This document shows positions 8,096 to 16,072 of a stretch of 40,984 bases of DNA, piece after piece. The DNA is from Caenibius sp964466155 (GTDB taxonomy: Bacteria; Pseudomonadota; Alphaproteobacteria; Sphingomonadales; Sphingomonadaceae): contig CAYXMY010000013.1 in NCBI GenBank assembly GCA_964466155.1, positions 1 through 40,984 of the forward strand, in the 5' to 3' direction. Each line of letters begins with the position of its first letter. Position 1 is the first letter of the stretch. The translations under genes and the position numbers were made by a program. The notes under the pieces are model-generated. The model was not told the DNA's origin. It made no database searches and was given only the letters and a program-made list of their open reading frames with translations.

Positions 8096-9217
8096 TTACG
8101 CCACCTTTTCCAGGCCGATCATGTCGGCAATCCGCACGCGCTGTGAAGTGGGATCGCCCAGCAGAACGGCATTGGCCCGGGCACGCTTGAAGAAGAGATG
8201 CGCGTCATGTTCCCAGGTGAAGCCGATCCCGCCATGCAACTGGATCGCATTACCCGCGCAACCCATGAAAGCATCGGCGCTGTAGGAGGAGGCAATCGCA
8301 GCCGCTTCCGCCAGTTCATCGGACGCTTCATCGACGACACACGCAGCGTAGTAGGCTGCGGTCTTCGCCGTTTCCACTTCCACCATCATGTCGGCCATGC
8401 GGTGCTTCAGAGCCTGGAAGCTGCCGATGGCCCGGCCGAACTGGACACGATCCTTAGTGTAGGCAACCGTCAGATCGAGCACGCCTTCCGCCCCGCCCGC
8501 GTTTTCAGCGGCCAGAGCAATCCGTGCGAGATCGAGCGTACGTTCCAGAGCTGGCGAAGCATCCCCGCCGTCCCCGAGTATCCGATCCCGCGCGACCGCC
8601 ACACCGGCAAAGCGCACGGTGGAGAGCGGGCGGGTCAGGTCCATCGAGACATGGCGTTCGATAGTGACACCTGGGGCATCGGCCGGAATGGCCGCCAGAA
8701 CGGTTTTTCCGGCAGCATCCAGCGCCGCGACCACCAGCAGGCCGGCGGCATGGGCATAGGGGACGAAACCCGCTTCCCCATCGAGCTGCCCGTTCTGATC
8801 GATGCGCACCGCGATGGCGGGCGTCCGTTCCAACCCGCGCCAGGCGAGCGCGGCAATCGTTTCACCGGCAACGATCGCGGGCAGGAGCGCGTCCTGCTGC
8901 GCTTCCGTTCCAGCGTTGAGAATGGCCTGTGCGGCCAGGCCGATGCTGGAGAAATACGGCGACGGCAACAGCACGCGCCCCATTTCCATCATCGTTATGG
9001 CAAAGCCGACATGCCCCATTTCCGCACCGCCGAGGCGGGCCGGAAAGGCGATGCCGCCCATACCCATTTCCCCCACAATCGAGCGCCACAGCGCCGGATC
9101 GTAACCGAGGTCGCTTTCCATCGCCTTACGCACGGCAGCGGAACTGCCGTGCGTTGCGAGGAAGCCGGAGACGCTTTCCTGAAGGAGCGTCTCCTCTTCG
9201 CTGAATGTGAATTGCAT
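8096..9217 (-). CDS. Acyl-CoA dehydrogenase, partner subunit
   Basis: A 373-residue acyl-CoA-dehydrogenase-fold protein. It has GRAIGSFQALKHRMADM and QLHGGIGFTWEHDAHLFFKR, which are typical of the subunit that completes FAD binding in heteromeric ACADs. It lacks the SET-x-GGT catalytic stretch present in its neighbour, and its middle region (GFSEP-type segment) is poorly matched. The open frame continues to 9265, but ATG 9217 starts the family's usual MQFTFSEEETLLQ and sits 8 bp after the Rieske gene's stop. It is translated next to the 6910-8094 gene (1-bp gap), supporting stoichiometric production. Confidence 0.88.
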   Translation of the reverse strand: MQFTFSEEETLLQESVSGFLATHGSSAAVRKAMESDLGYDPALWRSIVGEMGMGGIAFPARLGGAEMGHVGFAITMMEMGRVLLPSPYFSSIGLAAQAILNAGTEAQQDALLPAIVAGETIAALAWRGLERTPAIAVRIDQNGQLDGEAGFVPYAHAAGLLVVAALDAAGKTVLAAIPADAPGVTIERHVSMDLTRPLSTVRFAGVAVARDRILGDGGDASPALERTLDLARIALAAENAGGAEGVLDLTVAYTKDRVQFGRAIGSFQALKHRMADMMVEVETAKTAAYYAACVVDEASDELAEAAAIASSYSADAFMGCAGNAIQLHGGIGFTWEHDAHLFFKRARANAVLLGDPTSQRVRIADMIGLEKVA

Positions 9218-9225
9218 TGCCGGGC

Positions 9226-10329
9226 TTACTCTGCCGCCATGGCCTGCGGACCGCGGCCATTCCATTCGACATAGAACTGGTAATACCAGCGGCGGAAATC
9301 ACCGATCGGACCGTCGCCGTCGCAGATCAGCGCGCGTTCGACGAAGCGCTGACGATCCCACACCACCTTGTCCTGGTCGAACTGCTTGATGATGTCGCGG
9401 ATCAGCGCGCGGGCCAGCCCGCCCATCGGGCCTTCGGCTTCCGTCTTGGGCTGCGTGAAGGCGAAGCGCACACGCACCTTGTCATGATCGATCGGGGTCA
9501 TCCCTGCGATCAGCAGCGTTTCCGAAATGCCGCTGAACCGCGTGGCCGCCTGGCCCGGGCCGACATTCATGTTCAGAATTTCGCCGTCGACCTCGCCCTT
9601 GGGCGTGCCCATCTTGGCCTTGACCAGGCCGGAGCGGCGAATGCCGTCGAACTTGATCTCCGCATCCGGGAAGGTCGCGGTCCCGTGAATGTATTTAAAG
9701 TGGGCCGTATCCGCCGCGTTTTCAGCCATGAACTGAAGCGGCGCATGCACGATCCATTCATAGCGGTCGAATTCCGTATAGTCTTCGCGGCCGACTTCGG
9801 GGAAATCGACACGTTCCCACTGCGGCGCTTCGCCATTGGGGTGATACCAGAACCAGATGAAGCCGCTGCCTTCCTCGGTCGGCCAGCCACCGCACGGGCG
9901 CTTCGCCTGCGGCGGAATGATGCGGGCATAAGGGATTTCCTGGACCGAACCCGCTTCGTCATAGCGCCAGGCGTGGAACGGGCATTCGAGCCTGTTGCCA
10001 TGCACCTTGCCGCCATGGCCCATATGCGCGCCGAGATGCTTGCAATAGGCATCGACGATGCGGACCTGGCCGTCTTCACCGCGCCACATGGCGAGTTCCT
10101 TGCCGAAAGCGCGCATCGGCTTGACCTCGCCCACGGCGATTTCATCCGAATAGCACGCGGCATACCAGCCGATAGCGAACGGGATCTTGTCCACGCCGCG
10201 TTCTTCGGCGCTGACGTTGTTCTGGATATCGGCCATGCGCCAGGCGGCGCGCTCTTCAGGGTTCATCGCACCGACGATCTGCCAGGTGGCGACAGGCGCG
10301 GTACGGGCGTCTAGCACTTGATCACTCAT
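9226..10329 (-). CDS. Rieske non-heme iron oxygenase, KshA-like oxygenase component
   Basis: A 367-residue oxygenase. The Rieske [2Fe-2S] ligands are Cys96, His98, Cys116 and His119 (C-x-H-x17-C-x2-H). The mononuclear iron site is N204-x2-D207-x2-H210-x4-H215, the arrangement seen in KshA (3-ketosteroid 9alpha-hydroxylase) and related single-component-alpha oxygenases. The fold start GWYAACYSDEI is typical of this group. It would need a separate reductase for electrons, and none is encoded in the window. It follows the amidohydrolase gene by 12 bp in the same operon. Hydroxylation of a ring substrate is likely; steroid as substrate is only suggested by family and neighbours. Confidence 0.88.
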   Translation of the reverse strand: MSDQVLDARTAPVATWQIVGAMNPEERAAWRMADIQNNVSAEERGVDKIPFAIGWYAACYSDEIAVGEVKPMRAFGKELAMWRGEDGQVRIVDAYCKHLGAHMGHGGKVHGNRLECPFHAWRYDEAGSVQEIPYARIIPPQAKRPCGGWPTEEGSGFIWFWYHPNGEAPQWERVDFPEVGREDYTEFDRYEWIVHAPLQFMAENAADTAHFKYIHGTATFPDAEIKFDGIRRSGLVKAKMGTPKGEVDGEILNMNVGPGQAATRFSGISETLLIAGMTPIDHDKVRVRFAFTQPKTEAEGPMGGLARALIRDIIKQFDQDKVVWDRQRFVERALICDGDGPIGDFRRWYYQFYVEWNGRGPQAMAAE

Positions 10330-10341
10330 AACCGATACTCC

Positions 10342-11217
10342 TTAGTCGAGCTTGAACACGCGGCGTGCATTGTCGCGCAGGAATTTGGGCCACACTTCGT
10401 CCTTCAGCGGAAGCTGGTCGAGCTCGCTGAAAATCCGGTCGAGGCTGAGGCCCATCGGGAAGTAACCCGCGTAGATGATCTTGTCCGCGCCGCGGGTGTT
10501 GGCGTAGTTGATGATCGACTTGGGCAGATGCTTGGGCGCGAAAGCGCTGGTCGAATAATAGAGGTTCGGCCACTTGAGCATCAGCTTCACGGCCAGATCG
10601 TCCCACGGTTCGGCGCCGTGGCGCATCACGATCTTCAGTTCGGGGAAGAACCAGCAGACTTCATCCAGCAGTTCGACCCGCTGCGGGGCCATCGGGATGC
10701 GCGGCCCCGGAACGCCCACGTTCATCAGGATCGGAATATCCAGTTCCACGCAAGTGGCGTAGATCGGGAACATGTATTTGTGATCGATGGCGACCTGCGG
10801 ATAGGTGCCCGAAGGAAACACGCTGACAGCGCGCAGATCGTGTTCCTTGTGCAGCCGCTTGATCCGGCGCACTTCTTCCATCCCGCCGTTGGGATCGATC
10901 GGAGCATCGAAGAAGAACCGGTCCGGGAAGCGCCGCTTCGCTTCGAGCGCGGATTCCGACCAGCGGTCGTCCAACCCGATCATGGCCTGCTGAATATTGT
11001 GCTTGTCCATCTGTTCGACGGTCCAGGCGATATAATCTTCATGTTCGCCGATGTCGGGCACGCCCTTGAACATGTACTGGGCAGGCATTTCGAATGCCTG
11101 CAGGCTTTCCTTGTCGCGCAGCAGAGGTCGGAAGAAGGTATACCAGTCGGCCCGGTCTTCCCGGGTCGGGATACCCAACATCGTATCGATTACGCCAATA
11201 TCCTTAGGCACGCCCAT
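10342..11217 (-). CDS. Amidohydrolase-2-fold protein with degenerate metal site
   Basis: A 291-residue TIM-barrel protein recognisable as amidohydrolase_2 (ACMSD-like) by its strand order and the segments FPDRFFFDAPIDPNGG, FPELKIVMRHGAEPW and KFLRDNARRVFKL. The usual metal ligands are largely absent: strand 1 reads VIDTMLGIP where D-x-H-x-H is expected, ILMNVG has Asn where His is usual, and IIYAGYFP replaces the GSDYP aspartate. His in MRHGAEPW remains. ATG 11217 was chosen because GGGAGAG precedes it at proper spacing; a GTG at 11223 is too close. It is the promoter-proximal gene of the catabolic operon. Decarboxylase, hydrolase or non-catalytic roles are all open. Confidence 0.8.
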   Translation of the reverse strand: MGVPKDIGVIDTMLGIPTREDRADWYTFFRPLLRDKESLQAFEMPAQYMFKGVPDIGEHEDYIAWTVEQMDKHNIQQAMIGLDDRWSESALEAKRRFPDRFFFDAPIDPNGGMEEVRRIKRLHKEHDLRAVSVFPSGTYPQVAIDHKYMFPIYATCVELDIPILMNVGVPGPRIPMAPQRVELLDEVCWFFPELKIVMRHGAEPWDDLAVKLMLKWPNLYYSTSAFAPKHLPKSIINYANTRGADKIIYAGYFPMGLSLDRIFSELDQLPLKDEVWPKFLRDNARRVFKLD

Positions 11218-11238
11218 CGGCACTCTCCCATGTAAATT

Positions 11239-11254
11239 TATACTCTAGTCTATA
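11239..11254. promoter_or_regulatory. Candidate operator of the catabolic operon
   Basis: TATACTCTAGTCTATA is a 16-bp imperfect palindrome (TATAnnCTAGnnTATA, 12 of 16 symmetric). It is 22 bp upstream of the amidohydrolase start and 49 bp after the TetR gene's stop. Its AT-rich ends could overlap the -10 region. TetR-family control by the adjacent regulator is the simplest reading. Confidence 0.5.
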
Positions 11255-11302
11255 TTTTTTTTCCTGGATTGCAACACAAGAATTTTACCGTTCAAAATCA
11301 AA

Positions 11303-11881
11303 TCATTGAATGGATTTTGCCACCAACGCGGCGGCGGCAACCAGATGCTTTTCCAGCGCATAATCCGACTCGAAACGCCAAGTGTGCACTATACCCACAT
11401 AGGCACCAGTCAGGACTTCCGCACAAGCCTTTCGTTCCTCTTCCGGCGCATCGTGGACCAGCCGCAGGAACGCCGCGTTGAGCCGGGCGAACCGGAGCGC
11501 CCCGGTATCCTCCCCCCAACCCTGCACGGATATGCCGACCATCGGACGGAACTTGAGCCAGCGCCCTTCGAGATCGTGCGCATGCGCGCGGAAGAACTCC
11601 TTCACACGCGTGGCCAGCGGCATGCCGAAATCGAGAAAGCGGTCCATTTGCGCGATGAAGGCTTCGTCCATCTGCTCAACAATGGCAGCCACGATATCGG
11701 CCTTGCTCGGGAAGTAATTGAACAAGGTGGCCCGACTGATACCGGCAACGTCCGCAATTTCGTCCATCGTGGTGGCACCAACGGACTTTTCGCCGAACCT
11801 CACAATCGCCGCGTCGATAATGGCGCTGCGGATCCTGACCTTGTTCAATTCACGGCGCGGAAGGGCGGCAGTCTTGGTCAT
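11303..11881 (-). CDS. TetR/AcrR-family transcriptional regulator
   Basis: A 192-residue regulator. The N-terminal helix-turn-helix spans about residues 14-60 with TTMDEIADVAGISRATLFNYFPSK (in two parts), a textbook TetR recognition region. The C-terminal part is helical and would bind an inducer, probably a CoA thioester or pathway intermediate in this context. It is transcribed in the same direction as, and just upstream of, the amidohydrolase-Rieske-ACAD genes. The palindrome at 11239-11254 between them is its likely operator. There is no divergent partner. Confidence 0.9.
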   Translation of the reverse strand: MTKTAALPRRELNKVRIRSAIIDAAIVRFGEKSVGATTMDEIADVAGISRATLFNYFPSKADIVAAIVEQMDEAFIAQMDRFLDFGMPLATRVKEFFRAHAHDLEGRWLKFRPMVGISVQGWGEDTGALRFARLNAAFLRLVHDAPEEERKACAEVLTGAYVGIVHTWRFESDYALEKHLVAAAALVAKSIQ

Positions 11882-11992
11882 TAATCCCGATCCTTATTCA
11901 AGCCTCCAGCCTTAACAGCCCAAAGACGGATCGCAACAGGATCATGAACGGCACAGCACCCGGCTGCCGGCTGTTACCAGCCCTTTATTCAT

Positions 11993-13231
11993 TCAGGCAA
12001 AAGTGGGCGCGGCCGGCCTGGGCCGGCAATAGCGAGTGCTGAACATCAGTGCCGCCGCCACCAGTTCGGCAAAGATATAGATGAAGAACAGCAGGTCATA
12101 ATTGCCCATCCGGTCGAAAATCTCCCCGGCAAAACGAACGAGAATGGCCCCGAACACCGCCAGAAACGGCGCCATCATGCCGCGCACCGTGCCGAACGAA
12201 GCGGTGCCGAACTGATCGGCCACCAACGCGAAGAACACCGGGATCATGGCCCCGGCCGCCGCACCCAACATGACCGCGCAGCCCGCCAGCATGATGAAAC
12301 CCTTGCTGAACAGCAGTGCAAGATTGAGTACCGCCCCCATCACATAGAACGCCGTCAGGATCACGCTTCGGTCGATCTTATCCGCCACGGCGGAGAGAGC
12401 GAGAATACCGACAATGGCGGAAACACCGGTGATCGACATCAGCGTTGTCGCCTCCATCACGGACAAGCCATGATCGAGAGCCAGCGGCACGAACGTAATC
12501 GACAGCGATTGCGCCAACCCCATCGCCAGGGAAGAACTGAGGCAGATGGTCCAGAAATTGGGCATGCGCAGGATTTCACTTATGCGCAGCGGGGTGTCGC
12601 TGGTGGCCATCGCCGCCTGCAGGCGCGCCAGCACTTCGGGCGTCGCGCCCGGTTCCACGTCCTCCGGCCCGGGCCGTTCGCGGATCATTGTGCACAGGAT
12701 GAACAGGATCGCCGTGCATACGATCCCGATAATCAGCAACGTCGGGCGCCAGCCCTGCCCTACGAGCAGCCAGCCGATGAGAGGTGTCATCACGATACTG
12801 CCTACTGACACGCCCAGCGCGGACAGCACCATGGCGCGCCCGCGATGGACCGTGAACCACCGCGCCAGCAATACCGACATCGTCAGGGTTCCCGCCGCCT
12901 CCACTCCCGCAGCCAGCGGCAAGGCGATAATCATCGCATCGAGCGGAACCGAGTGCGAAAAGCTGAGCCCCACGAAGCTGACACCGAACAGCGCGGTCCC
13001 CACGATCATAATCAGGCGGGGCGAATAACGGTCGAGCATCCGGCCAATGAACGGGCTGAGCCCTGCGCTGCCGAGATTGAGCAGGATCATCGCACTGTTC
13101 ATCTCCGCGCGCGAAAGCCCGAAGTCCCGCATCACCGGAATGACGAACAATCCCAAGGCGCTATAGGTCGCCCCCATCGTCAGCATGAAGGCAATCGCAG
13201 CAATGCCGACGAGGCGCCAACCGTAATACAT
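11993..13231 (-). CDS. MFS transporter, monocarboxylate/OFA-like
   Basis: A 412-residue 12-helix major facilitator. It starts with the short MYYGWRLVGIAAIAFMLTMG typical of the oxalate/formate antiporter and monocarboxylate transporter group. The cytoplasmic loop 2-3 motif appears as GRMLDRYSPR. GGGAGAG sits 8 nt before ATG 13231. It lies 111 bp downstream of the TetR gene's start but on the same strand, and is divergent from the second Rieske oxygenase gene. Import of an organic-acid substrate for the catabolic cluster is plausible; substrate is unknown. Confidence 0.87.
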   Translation of the reverse strand: MYYGWRLVGIAAIAFMLTMGATYSALGLFVIPVMRDFGLSRAEMNSAMILLNLGSAGLSPFIGRMLDRYSPRLIMIVGTALFGVSFVGLSFSHSVPLDAMIIALPLAAGVEAAGTLTMSVLLARWFTVHRGRAMVLSALGVSVGSIVMTPLIGWLLVGQGWRPTLLIIGIVCTAILFILCTMIRERPGPEDVEPGATPEVLARLQAAMATSDTPLRISEILRMPNFWTICLSSSLAMGLAQSLSITFVPLALDHGLSVMEATTLMSITGVSAIVGILALSAVADKIDRSVILTAFYVMGAVLNLALLFSKGFIMLAGCAVMLGAAAGAMIPVFFALVADQFGTASFGTVRGMMAPFLAVFGAILVRFAGEIFDRMGNYDLLFFIYIFAELVAAALMFSTRYCRPRPAAPTFA

Positions 13232-13593
13232 GGACCGAACTCTCCCGTCTCTGTTTGGGTGCGGACGCTACACCCCGCCTCGCCATTGGCAAGCAGGGGT
13301 GCCTACGGTGCAGGTGCACGCGGATCACGATATGATCCGATGACGGACATAATCTTGCGCGCCCGGCATATTCGACGTTTCATGATCCGGCCATGCAGCT
13401 GGAGCGGAACGCTTGAGCAATCTCCACGCACCGGCGGCGATGGAACGGATTGCGGGAGGGAGCGCCCCTCTCTCCCTATCGTTTTGCCCTGCCAGCCGTT
13501 TTTGTGAGCGAAACCTCACAAAGGGCTTCGCCTTTGCCATGGCGTGTATTACGCTCATGCCGAAGACAAAGATGAAAAATGGAGAGGACCGTC
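13232..13593. other. Divergent promoter region between MFS and Rieske genes
   Basis: No gene is supported in these 362 bp. The region contains a clear inverted repeat at 13501-13522, a GATCACGATATGATCCGAT stretch near 13323-13341 with partial symmetry, and presumably promoters for both flanking genes. Confidence 0.5.
13501..13522. promoter_or_regulatory. Inverted repeat upstream of the second Rieske gene
   Basis: TTTGTGAG and CTCACAAA are perfect 8-bp arms separated by 6 bp, about 70 bp before the Rieske start. It is a likely regulator-binding site. The inner TGTGA/TCACA halves are 8 bp apart, not the 6 bp of a CRP site. Confidence 0.45.
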
Positions 13594-14724
13594 ATGGCAA
13601 AGGCGCAGGATTACGGTTTTGGCGCGTTCGAATTCCCTCGCGGTTGGTTCATGATCGGGCGGGCCGACGATGCCACCGAAACGCCCACATCGGTGCGCTA
13701 TTTCGGGACGGACATGGTGCTCTATCGCGGGAAGAGCGGGAAACCCCATCTCGTCGAAGCCTATTGCCCGCACATGGGCGCGCATCTGGCGAAGAACACC
13801 ACATCCTACATCGTTCTGGATGGAGAGCATGTTCAGGGCGAATCGATCCGCTGCCCCTTCCATGGCTGGCGCTTCGATGAGAACGGGAAATGCGATGACA
13901 TTCCCTATTCCGATTTCATTCCCAAGTCCGCCTGCCTCAAGACTTTTCCGCTGACCGAATTCGCCGGTATCCTGTGGACCTGGCACGATCCCGAAGGGCT
14001 GGGGCCGGACTATCCGCTACCCAATTTCGGCAATCACTATGGCGAGCCGGGCTGGGTGGAATGGTCCATGGCGCACCTTGGCGATCTCGATATCCATGGC
14101 TGCGAAATCGTCGACAACATGGCCGATCTCGGCCACATGGCGCCGGTCCATGGATCAATCGAATGTATCTACTTTTCCAATGAGTTCGTGGATCACGTGG
14201 TTCACCAATACTTCGGCACGCGGCATCGCAACAACGTGGCCAATCACGAATACAACATGCTGATGCTCGATACGTGGCGGACCGGGCCAGGTATTCTCGA
14301 ATCCGATATGCAGGGCCGCTATCCCGGCTTCTGGCTGATCGCCAGCACCCCAATCGACGATGGCCGCGAACGGGTGTGGAGCGGGATCATGGTCAAGGCG
14401 AACGACGGATCGCAACCTATCAGTGAAACGGATCGCGCGCTGGCAGGGGAATTTTCCCAGAATGCCATCCACGGTCTGGGGCAGGACGTGGAAATCTGGG
14501 CCAACAAGCGCGATTGCATCAATCCGATGGCCCTCCCCGCCGATGGCCCCTATGGCCGCTTACGGACCTGGTATCGCCAGTTCTTCAACCCGCGCGACAA
14601 GGCAGCGGAACTGCAAAAGCGCACCAATGGCCGCACGGTCACGCTCGACCTCAGGGAAGAAAAGGGGATTGCGGTGGAGGTTTTCCACGCCCCACCCCAG
14701 GAAGAAGCCCTGCAAAACGCCTGA
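13594..14724 (+). CDS. Rieske non-heme iron oxygenase, KshA-like (second copy)
   Basis: A 376-residue oxygenase component. Rieske ligands are Cys58, His60, Cys87 and His90, with a longer spacer (26 residues between His60 and Cys87) than in the 9226-10329 protein. The catalytic iron site is N175-x2-D178-x2-H181-x4-H186. GGAGAGG (13581-13587) supports ATG 13594 over the ATG at 13579. The protein is only distantly similar to the first Rieske oxygenase, so this is a paralogous activity and not a recent duplication. No ferredoxin or reductase gene is adjacent. It stands alone on the plus strand between two minus-strand MFS genes. Confidence 0.88.
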   Translation: MAKAQDYGFGAFEFPRGWFMIGRADDATETPTSVRYFGTDMVLYRGKSGKPHLVEAYCPHMGAHLAKNTTSYIVLDGEHVQGESIRCPFHGWRFDENGKCDDIPYSDFIPKSACLKTFPLTEFAGILWTWHDPEGLGPDYPLPNFGNHYGEPGWVEWSMAHLGDLDIHGCEIVDNMADLGHMAPVHGSIECIYFSNEFVDHVVHQYFGTRHRNNVANHEYNMLMLDTWRTGPGILESDMQGRYPGFWLIASTPIDDGRERVWSGIMVKANDGSQPISETDRALAGEFSQNAIHGLGQDVEIWANKRDCINPMALPADGPYGRLRTWYRQFFNPRDKAAELQKRTNGRTVTLDLREEKGIAVEVFHAPPQEEALQNA

Positions 14725-14736
14725 GGCTTTGCCGAT

Positions 14737-14772
14737 AACGATCCGGCGCGGCAAACCCGCCGCCGGATCGTT
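14737..14772. terminator. Bidirectional hairpin between convergent Rieske and MFS genes
   Basis: AACGATCCGGCG (14737-14748) and CGCCGGATCGTT (14761-14772) form a perfect 12-bp stem with a 12-nt loop, 12 bp after the Rieske stop and 3 bp before the convergent MFS stop. Likely shared terminator. Confidence 0.7.
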
Positions 14773-14775
14773 CGT

Positions 14776-16032
14776 TCAGGGATGAACCCCTTCACCCCTT
14801 TGCGGCATCGGCAGGAATAGCCGCAACAGGATCAGGGTTGCCGCCAGCCACACCGCCGCAATGCCCAGCGATGTCGGCAAATCGGACCAATCGGCAACCG
14901 CCCCCCATACCCATGCGCCGATGGCCATGCTGCCGAAGGTGATCGCCTGATAGAAGGCGAGGCAGCGGCCCAGAATCGTGTCGGGCGAGCGCACCTGCAT
15001 CGCCACGTTCAGCGTCGTCAGCGCGAAGACCCAGCCGACCCCGCCCAGCATTGCCGCAGGCAGCGCCAGCGCCATATGGCGACTCGCCGCCATCAGCACT
15101 TCCGCCCCGATGAAGGCGACCGTTCCAAGACCGATTGCCGCTTCCGAGCCCCACCGGCGCATCATCTTGCGGACGAACAACGCGCTGACGATGGAACTGA
15201 CCCCGAACATGCCCAGCAATATACCAAAGCTCAATTCGCCGCCCGCCAGCCGGTCCCGCACCACGGCAGGCAGCAGCGCCTGATAAGCGGAAAGGCCGAA
15301 CCCGATGGCCGCCCCGCGCACCAGCACTTTGCGCAAGGGGGAAGAGGTCAGGCAATAATGCACGCCGACCTTGATCGAAGCGAACATCGGCCCGCGAACG
15401 GGCGGTTCCACTTGCGGATGCCACCGCAGCAGGACGACGATCAACGCGATGTAACTCACAGCATTGAGCGTGAAGGCAAGGCTGATATCCCAGATCGAAA
15501 TCAGCAGGCCGCCCAGGGCCGGCCCCACGCTACGCGCCAGATTGAATGCGATGGTGTTGAGACTGATCGCCTGCGGCAGATCGTCGCGCCCCACTTGCGC
15601 GCGGACGGAGGCCTGCCATGCGGGGGAATTGAGCGCCGTTCCGATCCCCACCGCCAATGTCAGGATCAGCAGCACGAAGGGGCTGACCATCCGCTCATAG
15701 CTCACCACGGCCAGAATGGCCGAAGCGATCAGCATACCCACCTGCGCGGTCAGCATCACACGGCGGCGGTCGTAATTGTCGGCAATCGCCCCGGCGATCA
15801 ACCCAAAGAGCAAGATCGGCAGTGTCGTCGATGCCTGAACCAGCGCGATCAGCCGGTGGGAACTGGTCAGTTCGGTCATCAGCCAGGCCGCGCCGACCGA
15901 CTGGATCATCGACCCGATATTTGAGAAGAGATTGGCAATCCAGATCGCCCGGAACGCCGGAAAACGAAATGGCCCCAGGGTGGAACCCGGGGCCATCAAT
16001 CCCTGTTGCGGAGCGTGGCCGGGCTGGGTCAA
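14776..16032 (-). CDS. MFS transporter, EntS/MFS_3-like exporter
   Basis: A 418-residue major facilitator with about 12 helices. The start of the fold, FPAFRAIWIANLFSNIGSMI, and the loop GAIADNYDRRRVM are typical of the MFS_3 (enterobactin exporter EntS-like) group. The chosen start is TTG 16032, which has GGAG 6 nt upstream; ATG 15996 (MAPGSTLGPF) is an alternative and would shorten the N-terminus by 12 residues. The SDR gene ends 40 bp upstream on the same strand, so the two probably share a transcript. Efflux of a small hydrophobic or siderophore-like compound is the family expectation. Confidence 0.84.
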   Translation of the reverse strand: MTQPGHAPQQGLMAPGSTLGPFRFPAFRAIWIANLFSNIGSMIQSVGAAWLMTELTSSHRLIALVQASTTLPILLFGLIAGAIADNYDRRRVMLTAQVGMLIASAILAVVSYERMVSPFVLLILTLAVGIGTALNSPAWQASVRAQVGRDDLPQAISLNTIAFNLARSVGPALGGLLISIWDISLAFTLNAVSYIALIVVLLRWHPQVEPPVRGPMFASIKVGVHYCLTSSPLRKVLVRGAAIGFGLSAYQALLPAVVRDRLAGGELSFGILLGMFGVSSIVSALFVRKMMRRWGSEAAIGLGTVAFIGAEVLMAASRHMALALPAAMLGGVGWVFALTTLNVAMQVRSPDTILGRCLAFYQAITFGSMAIGAWVWGAVADWSDLPTSLGIAAVWLAATLILLRLFLPMPQRGEGVHP

Positions 16033-16072
16033 ACTCCGCTCCGCCGCAGATGATCCTTATGCACGATCACCC

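Noticed and set aside
13503..13520. Possible CRP/FNR site TGTGA...TCACA
   Set aside because: The half-sites are 8 bp apart where CRP needs 6, so a different regulator is more likely.
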